DNA of 64,000 nucleotides, from the NCBI GenBank assembly GCA_947646735.1, contig CANTFK010000976.1:62001-126000 (forward strand). Direction: 5' to 3'. The notes beneath the pieces were generated by a model. The model did no database searches and had not been told where the DNA came from. It was given only the letters and a program-made list of their open reading frames with translations. This document shows positions 45,441 to 57,322 of this stretch, piece by piece. This DNA comes from Peronospora farinosa. Lineage: Eukaryota; Oomycota; Peronosporomycetes; Peronosporales; Peronosporaceae. The first letter of the stretch is position 1; each line of letters begins with the position of its first letter. A program made the position numbers and the translations under genes.

Positions 45441-46390
45441 TGTGAAGAACTCAGGGGCCAGTTGAATGGAAAATTTAAATGACCGCTAACCAGGGAAGGA
45501 AAACGAAGAGAAAGGGGATCACAGGGGTAAGTGACCGTTGGCTGCGAATAATTGAAGGACCAGAAATGGATAGATCATTATCGAAGTACCATAAAATAAT
45601 ACCGAAAGAAGTCGACCCTACCCTCAATCCAAAGGCCCGGTCCGTCATCAGTAGACCCAGGCTCGTCTACGGTAGACCTCAATCCCTCATCGATAGACTC
45701 GGTCTTTTACTGGTATAACTGGTCTCTCACTGGTAGACCTGGTCCCTCATTGGCAGACCTGATCCTCAATTGTAGACCTGGTCCCTCATTAGTAGACCTG
45801 ATCCCTCGTCGGTAGGCCTGGTCCCTCGTCGGTACACCCAGACCCTCATCGGTATACCTAGTCCCTCATCAGTAGACCTGGTTCCCTCGAGGTTCAGACA
45901 CTCTTTAACAGTCAACATAAGAAATCAGGCCAGCCAAAAAGAGGATACAGGTTTATAGGCAGGAATAAAGTAAAAGAGTTAGAAATATAGAAAGATACTA
46001 AATACTACCCAATGTACGATCTACGTGGCAAGACTTCGTCGTACTAAAAGGAACTTGTTTCGATCTACCCATCTGTTTCGGGAAGGGATACTTTTTTTTG
46101 TCTCCGTTGAAGAGAGTAGTCTGCCTAAGTCCAAGTGCGAATCGAACTTTAGGATGTACTTCACCTGTGAGTTTGTTCGAGTAGCACCCCCAAAGACCCG
46201 CTATCGGAAGCGTTCTCCCTCACCTCACGCTCCGGGGGCAAAGTAACAGCCAGGTGTTTAATGCCCCTGAGACTACAAGGAAAGGCCAAGGGCGACAAGC
46301 TCCCTGAAGAATTTGGCTCTAAGTCCACTCTTGACTAAGTCGATCGAATGACCACCTGCCGGCCCACCGAGTGACGCATATCCAGGCCTC
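45441..46390 (+). repeat. Family D LTR-like sequence with GTAGACC minisatellite
   Basis: Begins TGTGAAGAACTCAGGGG. A 19- to 20-bp array of GGTAGACCTGGTCCCTCAT (about twelve imperfect units) spans about 45634-45892. Further on it has the LTR core TCTACCCATCTGTTTCGGGA near 46060, shared with the family C LTR. The right end is uncertain. Confidence 0.6.
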
Positions 46391-47267
46391 TTTATATGCG
46401 GGAATTATTGTTATTTACGGATTTGACGCTGTAAATAATATTTTATTTAGAGAGGAGTAAATAACCTGGTTTAGAAATGGCTAGAAACCTAGCGTTTTTA
46501 GGATTGGGAAATTAAAAGGGCGAGTGAGCGAGTCCGTGAGGAATTTGTGAGAAAAAAAGTTACTGGACAAAGAAACGGGGACCCAGAGTTGACTTCCACC
46601 ATCTAAAAGACCTTCATCCTTCGCGACGAACAACTAAACCAATATAAAGCCCTAGAACCCGCAACAACTCGTGGGAAAAGCTTATACACATGAAAAGCAA
46701 GTAAGAGACTCCCCTTCAAAACGACCATGCTCTAAAGTATGGTGTTCGAGTCTCTAAAAGGAGCACTTAAGACCGCACTGCTGTCTTAGTGGAATGTCTT
46801 TTCCGTATTCACTTTAGTCGCTAGAGCAAGCCAGGCGCAAAACGTGCGAGAACTACTAACACCAAGTATTACTCGGTTTTATACCGAACAGACAACTACA
46901 CGCAGCACCTGAAACTACAGCACCCCAAAAGGTGGCAGGAGTACCTAGACCTCTTTAATGAAGTCGAGAAGAAATTCTTTAAGAATGTCCAGCCCATTAA
47001 GCACACCTTACATTCAAATTTTGGTTCTCAGAAGGTGCCGAGGCAGCATACAATTAACGCCCAATTGCCGACAAAATTATTGGAGGAGTGATTTAATATA
47101 CAGACGAAGCTGAGTGCGAGAGTCATACAAAGATGCCGCTCGTTCACATTGCTGCGGGTCTGAAGACCTTAAAAAAAGAGAAGGTGTCGACCGCTACCGT
47201 ACTAATATCAAATATCCTTGCAATTCAATCTTGCTGCTGGATATTTGGCAGCTGCATGCACGCTTCG
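46391..47267 (+). pseudogene. Unresolved stretch with a possible BED-finger transposase scrap
   Basis: Most of this stretch has no assignable content. Around 46875-46985 one plus-strand frame reads DNYTQHLKLQHPKRWQEY followed by EVEKKFF, which resembles the His-x4-His end of a BED-type zinc finger found at the start of hAT-like transposases. The matching Cys pair upstream is not convincing and the frame is soon lost. Confidence 0.3.
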
Positions 47268-47608
47268 TGTAATGGGCTACATTACACACATAGTTAACAC
47301 AAATAAACAATTACAAATGTAGACAGGTGCTGGGCCCGAATAGCGGGAACAGCGTGGCAATTTATTATTGGTTTATTATTAGGGCCTAAAAGTACCAATA
47401 TGGACCAATGATAAATCAACCTGAAATTGTGTGGTTCCCGAAAGGCGGGAACACTGTCGTATTTATTACGACTAAAATCTTCGTAATTAGTACGAATTAA
47501 AACCAAAATAAAAATCAGAGTTAAATTTACTTAATACCTAATACTTGGGCTTGAGTCTTCCTCAAGCGCACGTGTAAGCTAGTGACGGTACGTTCTAGCC
47601 CCATTACA
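47268..47608 (+). repeat. B2 5' LTR
   Basis: TGTAATGGGC to CCCCATTACA. It has several differences from the B1 LTRs, so it is older. It is preceded by CGCTTCG, and no matching target duplication can be tested because the other end is missing. Confidence 0.92.
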
Positions 47609-47634
47609 CCTGGTAGCACTTTGTAGTCCTTCCT

Positions 47635-48684
47635 ATGCCCGAGTTTGGGATGAGCAAATCGTCGTACTTTGACGCTCCAGATTTGTTTCTGGAGCACGCG
47701 ACCTTCCCCCATCTTACTGGTGTTGAGTGGGATGCCCTTAATCGCCTCGCGGCGATATCGGGAGAGGCATTCGACGCGTCGTTGATGAGATCAGCGACCT
47801 CTGACGCGCAACGTCTCGCCATACATGAGTTTATGGCACGCGAGCTCGCCGAATCCAACCGGCGAGGCTTAACTCCCTCGCGACCTTCACGTAATGAGGC
47901 CGTGAAGATGGAAACCTCCTCCTACTCTGGAGAAGGTTAGGACCGGTTGTCGTTGAGTCGGTGGTTCCGAGAAGTTGATATCGCCATCGCCTCGAGACTT
48001 CTTGAGGCTCCCCAGACGAAGGTCAACTTTCTTCTTTCCAGCCTCACCGGTAAGGCCAAGGAGTGGGCCCTTGGTAAGCCCGTTGTGGACGAGCACGCAT
48101 TCCCCACCTTGGAGACCATCCAGGACGATCTTCGTCTTTCTTTCGAGCCACCGCAAGAGGAGAAACTGGTGCGATCAAGATTCCTGTCGATGCGACAGGG
48201 TAAAATGGCGATGCGCGACTACGTGCAGATGGCTAGGCATCTGGCGTCGTGTATTATCACGCACCCCATGGACATGTACACGCAGGTGAATGTCTTTGTG
48301 GATGGTATGCGTGAGGGGCAGACCCGCTTATCGCTAGAGCGCGCCGAGCATGCCACATTGGAGGAGGCATTTGCCATCGCACTCCGTGAAGACTTTAGGG
48401 TCACAAAGGCATATGCCAAACCCTCGGTCGTCACCGTCCCCCGGCCTTCTGGTCCAGAACATAAGAAGATCGACGTGATTGAGTCGTCGGATGAACGACG
48501 ACGTGTCATTTCCCATAAGGGTGACGCTCGCACCGGGCGTCCAATGGTTTGCTTTCGTTGTCGCAATCCAGGACATCGCGCGGCTGAGTGCCGTGCGCCA
48601 GCGCCAATATCGGTGCAAGTAGTGGATGCCCATCATGAGGGTGCTGTGCCGGCCGCACGTCCAAAAAACGGTCGGGACCAGTAG
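47635..48684 (+). pseudogene. gag: B2 gag, interrupted by an early TAG
   Basis: Collinear with B1 gag over its whole 350 codons. A TAG at 47938-47940 splits it after about residue 101. The rest (47947-48684) is open and keeps the knuckle [14 protein letters not shown]. The slippery heptamer and stem (48663-48704) are unchanged from B1 in function. Confidence 0.9.
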
Positions 48685-51600
48685 GTGCAGGGCGCCCTAC
48701 TGGTTGGAACGGAGGTCCGGGTCCTCCGGTGGCAGCCCAACCTTCCAGTCCTCCTGCGCTACGCGCACGGTTAAATGCCACCACTACGAGTGGTGATTCA
48801 CGTCTGATTATTGTCAGCTTACATGTCGCCGGCGTCCGGCGACCTCTGCGAGCACTCCTGGACTCAGGAGCAACAAATAATTTCTTTCGTGAATCTTGTT
48901 TATCGATACTGCCTCCCAGCATTCAGGTCCGTGAGGGACCTGTCCAAGTCGTCGTCATGTTAGCTGACGGGAAAACACACCGCGTATCGCGGCGCGAAGT
49001 GTCGTTGCCGTACACGTTCGATGGCTTTCGCAGTAATGATGATTTCTTGGTGATCGCGATGAATTATGCATTCGATTGCATACTGGGCATGCCATGGCTG
49101 GCACGTTATAAGCCCTAGATCGACTGGTTAGCCAGATCTGTGAGACGTCGACGCAAGTTCGATGTCAGTGAGGTGTTTACCCATCTCTTGGTATCTCCAA
49201 GTGACTGGCCGAACGTCATAGTCGGGGATCGGGATTTCACGACGCTGGCGGTGCACATAGCGAGCGATGGCTCTCTCTGCACTGCTTGTGCTGTTCTTCT
49301 AGACACAAGTGACAGTGAATCCTCGCTACAGAGCGAAGAGGAAGACGAGGACGACGCAGTCGAACAGGGGTTCCCGCGCGTCATTAATGCGGTTGAACAG
49401 GGGTTCCCGCACGTAAATGCAGTGGTTGAACCGGGGTTCCCATCTACACCTATTGTGGTCGAGCAGGGGCTTCTACAAGGGCATTGTGACGACGAGCAAG
49501 AGATCGCCAACGAGTGTGACGTGGACGGACAGGAGTCCCCACGCGAGAGCATGATGGTCGAACCGGGGTTCCCATCATCACTCACTGTGGTCGAACCGAG
49601 GTTCTCACATGGGCATATTGTGGTTGTGCAGGGGCTCCCACGCGGGTTTACGGCGGCCGAGCAGGAGCTCCCGCATCAAGTGTCGACGGTCGAGTTTGAG
49701 CTACACCCGTCTAGTGTTTCCGGCATCGTGGATGAGACATCTATTGCCTAGAGGGGGGTGATGGTTTATCACCTGACTGCGGTTAGCCAGCTTCGAGTAG
49801 TGACTCAAAGCACGATGAGGACAACAGCACCGAGAATTTAGCGCTGGAATGTGTCCACGCTATCGGGTACGTGGAAGGGAGTCTACAAATGCACCAATAT
49901 ATCGAAGTCGAGAGTCTTCCTCGTGATGCGTCTTCCATTACAAGCCCTCCAGGGCTTTTTTGGAAGCATTTCCTACGTGACCTTAAGGAAGGCACTGTGG
50001 AACAAGTGTGTCTAATCACCAACGAGGTGGTTACCGTGGCAAACGAGGAGCATATGGTGCGTCCTCGAAGCGCTGAGCCGAAGTCAGCGCGTGAAGAAAG
50101 GTTTGCATCACAGTCATGGGAGGCTCTGCGAGAGTCTGGTAACCCTGTCTACGACATTGCTCGTGAGTATGCAGACGTGTTCCCGGACAAGATCCCGGCT
50201 GAACTTCCTGCGGACCGTGGTGTTCGGCACGAGATTAATCTCGTGCCAGGGTCGAAGTATTGTGTGACACGGCAGTGGCCGTTGCCTCGAGATCAAGTCG
50301 AAGCTATTGACGCATTCTTCGAAGGCCGCGAGTCATATGCGTGAGAGTATCTCACCACATTTGAGTCCAACCTTTTGCGTGAAGAAGGCTACGGGAGGCT
50401 GGCGGATAGTGCATGCGGTCAATAAGTTGAATGATGCCACTATTCCTGCGCAAACGCCAATTCCCAGGAAGGACATGGTGCTGATATTCCATGTCAGGAA
50501 GTGTCATCTTCAGTGCCATCGACGTGACCGATGTATTTTACCAGATTCTGATGCGACCGAGTGATATCCCACTCACCGCGGTGAGCACTCCGAGTGGCAT
50601 GTTATGGGAGTGGCTGGTTATGACACAAGGGTTGAAGAACGCTCCGGCCACTTTCAATCGCATGGTGTCTCAAGTGTTGAGACCCCATCGGAACTTTGCT
50701 CCAAGTTATTTTGACGACATTTTCGTCCACAGTCGCGCCGAGGGCAACCTCAACGATGTCCAAGTTCATCTTCAACACCTGAAGCAAGTGTTTCAAGTTA
50801 TGCGGGACAACAAGTTGTACGCGAATCTCAAGAAGTGTGTCTTTTGTGCACCGGAGATTCCGGTGTTGGGTTGCTATGTGAGTAAATCGGGAGCTCGAGT
50901 CGATCCAGAGAAGGTGTCGTCCATCTGTTCTTGGCCCACACCCAAGAACCCTACGGAGCTGCGCCAGTGGCTCGGCTTGGCTAATTATTTGCACAAGCAT
51001 ACGAAGGATTATGCTGGTTCTATCCAGCCTTTGTCGTCACTCTTGAAGAAAGACGCCACGTGGTTGTCTCGTCCCGAGCACCAAGCAGCCTTCGAAGCAG
51101 TAAAGAAGAGCCTGGCTTCAGCGCCAGTGCTGGTCCTACCAGACGACTCCAAGCCGTTCCACGTGGTTTGCGATGCCAGTGATTTTTCAATCGGTTGTGC
51201 CCTCATGCAATTTGCTGATGAGGGCCGTGAACGAGTCGTGAGTTATCAGTCGCGGCAGATGAAGCCAGCTGAGGAGAACTATCCGGTTCACGACAAGGAG
51301 TTATTAGCGATGCGCTATGCACTCATCAAGTTTTGCGTGCATCTGCTTGGTGAACGTACATTTGCTTTGTATACTAATCATGCATCGCTGCGCACAGTGA
51401 TGAAGAGCCCACACCTGTCCCAACGGATGGCACGATGTCTCTCATTCTTCTCTGAGTACAACTTCGTCATGCATTACAAGCCAGGCAAGACTAATATTCT
51501 CGCTGACGCCTTGTCACGACGTCCCGACTACGATCCTCGGTCTGCTCTGAGTCGTCAGGCTACTGATGACGAGGACGATGATGACCGATGTGCAATGTGT

Positions 51601-54038
51601 GTATCGCTGAACTTAACTCGGGTTACACCCGAGCCGTGTTTATTTGATGAGATCGTCGCAGCGTACAAGGGTGACTCAGATTACGCAGACATTATCGAGT
51701 ATCTGCGTGCTCCCAGCGATGCTGCACTGGGAGCATTATCCCGTACCAAGCGCGACCATATTCATCGATACAGTTTAGATGGCGATTTGCTTCTGTATAG
51801 CATCGACCAATTCGATTCTCCTCGCACGGTGATTGCCAATGACATGGATTTGCGTGCAAGAATCATTCACGAGTATCACGATGCTCCTGCTGGCGGCCAT
51901 TTAGGCCGCGAAAAGACTTTCGCGGCTGTGTCTCGAGACTTCTTCTGGCCCCACATGTATAAGTGGGTACGCAACTGGATCCGAACGTGCGAAATATGCC
52001 AGCGTGTGAAGCCATCTCCATCGTCACAGGCTCCCTTGCAATCGTTGCCAATTGCAGCAGAGGCCTGGAGATCAGTTTCGATGGACTTTATCTTCGGGCT
52101 TGCGCCCGATAGCCAAGCTCGAACGGGCATCTTGGTCTTTGTTGACAGATTCAGCAAGATGACACATCTCGTGCCTGTCCACGATAAGATCACCGCGGCA
52201 GAGACCGCGGCGCACTTCATCGACGCGGTGTTCCATCATCATGGCCTTCCAGAAAACATTGTTTCGGACTGTGATCCGCGATTTACGTCTGCATTTTGGA
52301 CGTCACTTTTCGAGCTCCTCGGGACAAAACTGCTGATGTCGACTGCGGCCCACTAGGAAACGGATGGGCAAACCGAGCGCGTGAACCGGGTCCTCGAAGA
52401 CGTTCTTCGAAGTTACGCTACGTCATTCACAAGTTGGAGTACATTTTTACCATTCGATGAGCTCGCACTCAACAACGCGTACACGCATCAACAGGGTTAA
52501 CGCCATTCTTTGTGAATCGGCTGGTCACCCTCGTGTTCCTACTCTCCTGGCCGTAGGGCGACCCACAACACCTAGTGGCTCCACTCTGGGGGGGGGGGGA
52601 AACGGTGACAAACAAGGATCGAGTGCAGATCACGGTATTTTGAGTGCGAATGTAGTCACCCGATCCAAGGCAAAGACGGCTACTTTGACGCCACCAGACG
52701 TGGCGTCCTCATTAGCTCGATGGACTGCGCAGACATTTATTGACCCGTCTTCGGGTAAGCGTTCACCTACTGCCAACTACGCGCCGATTAAGTCGGCGCG
52801 ACCAATTGATGACATGGCTGTGTCGGAATTTATACTCCAACGTCAAGCCATCACCCGGTTTGTAAGCGACGCACTACAATCTGCGGTAGATCAACAAAAA
52901 GAGAACGCTGACAAACATGGAAGAAAGAACATGAGCAAGTTTGAGAAAGGTGACCGTGTACTAGTATCGACGGAAGGTTTAAGGGATTCTGCGGTCACTA
53001 ACCTGGGCGCGAGTAAACTCGCGCCACGCTTCATCGGTCCATTCAAGGTTCTGAAGGTATTGGCGACGCTTATACACTCGACGTCCCCTCTTCACTGCGA
53101 CTCCACCCGACATTCTATGTTGGGCGGCTGAAGGAATATCGTCCGGCTACGCTTCACGGTTTGGCTCCGACGCCGGCTTCAGGGGTTCGTAAGTCGAACG
53201 GCCTTCCCGTCGTGCTCGACGCGCCGATAACATGGGGCACGGCCTCGATTCCTTCTGAACCTGAACAAGCACCTGGCGCTCCAGAACCCTTATCCGTTCG
53301 AGCAGCTCATGGTTCGACTGCCGGATCTCACTCACAGTTCTCACTCAGTCTTCTCCGCCTGGGCAGCACGTTCACTGGCAGCCTCAGCCTCCAGCTGAGC
53401 ATCGGCAGCTATGTTCACGGCCTGATCAACATCGTCTTGGGCAACCAGGACACCAATATTATCATCGCGAAGGCCCTCCTCCGCTTGTTGATGCGGAGGG
53501 ACAGGTACGCTGGATTGTAGACCGCATTGTGGGTCACGAGGAACCTCCACAACCAGCACTGCTGTCGGCACATGAGAAGCGCGCGATTCCATCCGCGCGC
53601 AGGTACCGAGTACGTTGGCTTGGATTCCCTCCCGAGCAGGATACATGGGAACCACGTTCCTTACTCCTTCGTAACGTTCCAGATGTGGTTCTGTCGTATG
53701 AAGCCACGAAGTCGGACTATTCCAAGGCGGGCGAGCACGCGAACGCTCTCGTGACAAAAGAGAGCGGTAAGGAGATCCACGTCGTCGGGAACGGGAACGA
53801 TGACGCGAACTAGAACGATGTCGCGAACGAGAACGATGCCGTGAACGAGAACTATGCCGTGAACGAGAACTATGCCGTGAACGAGAATGTCGTGGTGAAT
53901 ACACATTATCACGATTGCGAGGCGAGAATCGCGAAGCAGGACGGGCAAGCGAACGTGTCGCTGCCCTGCGCTGATTATTCCGCGGAGATTGACTTCGCTG
54001 TCGCGAGTGGTGCTGCCAGCGAGGCGCACCACGAATAA
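48669..54038 (+). pseudogene. pol: B2 pol, multiply broken
   Basis: The domain order is as in B1. Lesions seen: TAG at 49116-49118 after the protease, a stop near 49749, a deletion/frameshift near 50330, another near 50490, TAG at 52354-52356 in the integrase core, frameshifts near 52480 and 53060, and TAG at 53811-53813. The RNase H motif reads YTNHASL where B1 has YTDHASL, so a catalytic Asp is lost. The protease-RT linker has more VEPGFP-type repeats than B1. The C-terminus runs further than in B1, to the stop at 54036-54038. Confidence 0.9.
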
Positions 54039-54437
54039 CTGCGCTTCTCCGTTTGCTCAGACTTCGCTCATACTTTGCAATCCAACTTCGTTCGCGATCA
54101 CTGAGTGGACACTCAGCGATGTGTCGTCGCCATTCGTCATGAGTTGGGCGTGGAGTCGGGTCACAAGAATGTCATCCTTCATTGACATGAACGAAGCAGA
54201 GGCGGTCCTCAATCCAAGCATCCTCACACACTCTTTCGCGTAGCGCGCAGATGGAGTGATCGGCGCGAAGCTCCTCTCGATTGGCGAGCCATAATTGGAA
54301 GCTGCTACCATCCTCGAGCATCCGATTCCAACGTTATATGAAGGCACACCAAGAAAGTTGCAGGGCTTCATACCCGATCCCATCAAGACCCTTCCCGCGC
54401 AGTTTTCGAAATCGGCGGAAGTAGTCCCGCATCGTGT
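53147..54437 (-). pseudogene. Antisense ORF of element B2 (full middle, missing N-terminus)
   Basis: Contains the central segment absent from B1. Reading back from [18 protein letters not shown] it continues with ADHSICALRERVCEDAWIED, then after one TGA with DEWRRHIAECPLSDRERSW, then Arg/Ser repeats (53341-53904) and the coiled-coil-like end (53147-53344). A 13-bp insertion near 53335 shifts the frame just before the coiled coil. The first ~45 codons lie beyond the truncation at 54437. Confidence 0.55.
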
Positions 54438-54840
54438 TGATCGTCTAGCAAGTGCAGTGTCGCAACAAGAAAAGGAAACAATCGAGTTTTGGTTTCATTG
54501 AACCATTTGAACGAATTGCTGACGCACAAGTGCGTCGATTGAGTGGTGAGAATAGCAGCGATCTCTAGGTCAGAGGTAAAAAGACGACGACAACGCGAAG
54601 CTTGCATGAGTTTGACTGCTATAGGGTGAACTAGAGCCGTTTCGAAGTAGCGCAGTCGCATGTATGGTGCGTATAGCAGGTCTTTTCGACATGCGATCGC
54701 ACCATACATGCGACTGCGTTATCAGGTCTTTCGACCAGCGATCGAAAAGACCTGACTGCGGCTGAAAATCCTACAAAGAAGACGATTTCGATGATCCAAA
54801 TGAAGCAACAAAGCGAAAATAAAGAGATGTCACTGGAAAA
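54438..54840. repeat. Interlocked inverted repeats
   Basis: At 54651-54671 and 54698-54718 a 21-bp perfect inverted pair surrounds a 26-nt loop. The loop holds CAGGTCTTTTCGA (54677-54689), whose reverse complement recurs at 54742-54754. A further imperfect hairpin spans 54722-54755. No gene is visible in this stretch. Confidence 0.75.
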
Positions 54841-55450
54841 CACGGTCATCTGGATCGCAGATCGCGGTCAACTGGATCGTGGATTGCGAATCATTTGGGT
54901 CGTAGATCGCGGATAATTTGGGTCGTAGATCGCGGATAATTTGGATCGCCCACGCTGGCTCTTGCCGGTTGATTGATATCGAGGTGCTCTCCTTTTTCAA
55001 CTCCTGATCCGATGGTACTGACTTGAGTTATTAAAATTAGCCTCTTTATTCCGTTAACCACGAGAACTTGGGTCCAATTCGTAGCAGCATCTTTTGTGGA
55101 GTCTTTACTGGGACCTCTCGACCATCGGACCTTGGTATTTTTCTTCTTGAGAGGTCTCTGAGTCTTCTTCGTGGTCTATCGGATCGCGTTGTGCGGTCCG
55201 CATCAATATTGTCGAATTAAGGTCTACTGGATCACGTCCTGATCGCGTTTAATGGTCCACCTACGTGATATGTTTACCTCATCAAAGTCGTCTAGAGTGA
55301 TGTGGTTCACACCAAATATATTCCCCATACCCTGAAGCTTAGATTGCGATCGCGTGGTAGGTCTCCTACACGGATCGCGTCACTGCAGTTTTTCTTACAA
55401 TTTCAAATACATTCTTCACCACTTCCAGCACATCCTACATGCTTGATTTT
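54841..55450 (-). repeat. Diverged family A-like LTR remnant with 22-bp minisatellite
   Basis: 54852-54950 is a short array of GGTCGTAGATCGCGGATAAT-type units. From about 55188 the sequence follows the minus-oriented family A LTR at low identity (CCTCATCAAAGTCGTCTAGA against CCTCATTCCAGTCTTCCAAA, then the ACACC and GGATCGCG blocks). Confidence 0.5.
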
Positions 55451-56079
55451 GAAATAACGCAATCACTAAAGGTCTATTGATATTGTTATATTCTCCATTC
55501 TCGCCATTGCGGTTTTCATCGCGCATCGTGGGTACTCGGCAGTGAATTGCGAACATATCCTCGCTCACATTTTTCCAGTCGGTTGTCTTTAGTTATCTTA
55601 CGCAATGGCTTCAGCTGGATCGCGATTCGTTATTTATAGTCATTTGGACTTACTCGTCTTAAACTTCATTATTGCCATTCTGTTACAATCTTTTAGCCAC
55701 TTTAAACTCATAAGTCATTTTTATAAGGTACGCTGTATGATTAACGTGGATCCGAACGTTGGCGGAACCGCAGTTTCAAAAATTGTCGTTTACCAACAGT
55801 TATAAAGAAGCCCCGAAAACTCGATTCTGCATATATCGATCGGATCATTTTACAGACTTAGCCGAATCTATTCAAAGCACTTCACCGCATTATCGCTTAT
55901 GAGCAGGAGCAACAGCTGCAGCCGCTCCAATAGGTCCCGATGGACTAGCGGAAGCGGACGAGCAGGTTTACCTTACTACCCATAGCTTGTTTCGCACGCT
56001 TCATAGCGAAGTTAATTCGCTGCGACAACTGTTTCTTTGCATTTGCATGCGACGTGGCGATTTCTCACAATGTATAATA
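55451..56079. other. No gene recognised
   Basis: One 66-codon plus-strand frame (55605-55805) with a hydrophobic centre; otherwise nothing supportable. Confidence 0.35.
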
Positions 56080-57322
56080 AGGCTTCAAACCACTTCCTGT
56101 GCCACTCTGTTGACTGTCGGAAAGGAGATCAGTAGATTTGTATTTCTTCTGTACGGCTTGGGAAGAGAGGGTGTATGGTTCATCACGATAATTTGGAAAG
56201 GGTACGTCGCTTCAACATTCCCCTTGTAAATCAGGCCTCCCTTTTCCAGTCACACAATCCATTTAGAGACCCACATATCTCTGGACACTCCGAAATAGAC
56301 CTCTCCAATGACAGTATCGCCGGATTCGATGTTAGGTACGTCCGATACCTTGATTACCGCCCTCCAGACTTGTATGGTAGCGATGCAGGATGTCGACCTG
56401 GAGACTCCCGGGTATCACCAATCTGGCAGTCACATCCCTGTCGCCTCCCTCAATTATCTGGCCGGGCAAGAAGCTAGTAATTCTTCTACACTTATCTCGT
56501 ATTCTCCGGACACTTTACTGCACGTTTGATGCAGGTTCCACCGACAGGTCGCCCCAATCTCCCTTCGAATCTCAAACCCAGCTCTTTTCTTCTTGTGTAT
56601 CTCGGATTCGGCCTACCCGGAGTCGTTGTATCACGTCTTCTTGCATAACTTCTCCAGACATTTTGACGGGGGACCGTGAACGAGTCACCGCGAATATCTT
56701 GACAGACGGACTCCGGTCTTTAGGGAATAACACCTCTGTCAGCCGAAAGATCGCTTCTAGACCTGGCCACTCTCCTTTCGGTATCGGCTCGGTGGTGTAA
56801 ACCTGCGCTGGTCGACTGGTACGCGCTCTGATTACAGTCTCGTTTCACATGTAAGACTGCATGGGAGGGCCACGACTGGAGCTTGCTCAACGCCTTTGCC
56901 GGTAACGAGGATAAACCTGAAGCCTTACACTCGATCTCTCCACGCACCTGTCGTACAACCAAATCGGAATCTCCAAAGATGATCAGCCGCCGTTGCTCCT
57001 GCGACTTTAACCGGTCAAAACACAGCAACATGCCTTCATATCCGGCCTCATTCACTGTAGATTTAGCGAGGTACTTCGAGGCAGATTCGTCTATATTCCA
57101 TGTAGGAATTCTACATACAATAGCGCTACAGGCCCCTCCCCCTTGCTTCACACGAGCCGATGGGTCGGCTCGTGTGAAGCAAGGGGGAGGGGCACTCTTT
57201 GTCAGCTTCCACTGTGGGCTTTGGTAGGTCGATCTTCTGTCTGGCTTGCTTCTTAGAAGCAATTGACGACAAAATTCAGTCTACGTTTTTTTGAGGCGTA
57301 ATACTGGCTGCCAACGCCCCAG
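56080..57322 (-). pseudogene. pol: Second, inverted copy of the family E pol fragment
   Basis: Nearly identical, in opposite orientation, to 28815-29930. The 56720-57262 frame carries the archaeal-type RNase H with GDSDLVVRQVRGE and the same SAYQSTSA change. Integrase finger and core follow on the minus strand to about 56080 and extend a little further than in the first copy (KGNVEATYPFQIIVMNH). The 29-bp palindrome is present at 57132-57193. Confidence 0.8.
57132..57193. repeat. Perfect 29-bp palindrome, second copy
   Basis: Arms 57132-57160 and 57165-57193 around TGGG on the plus strand. Because this copy is inverted, its coding strand has CCCA in the loop (ADPSAR) where the other copy has TGGG (ADGSAR). 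The loop is therefore flipped relative to the arms. Confidence 0.95.

Larger units (their letters stand above)
47268..54437 (+). mobile_element. Element B2: decayed, 3'-truncated family B Gypsy element
   Basis: Starts with a 341-bp LTR (47268-47608) and follows B1 at high identity through gag, pol and the antisense region. Homology stops near 54437, inside the antisense N-terminal region, so no 3' LTR is present. It carries several stops and frameshifts but retains 334 bp lost from B1 (53937-54270). Confidence 0.9.
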
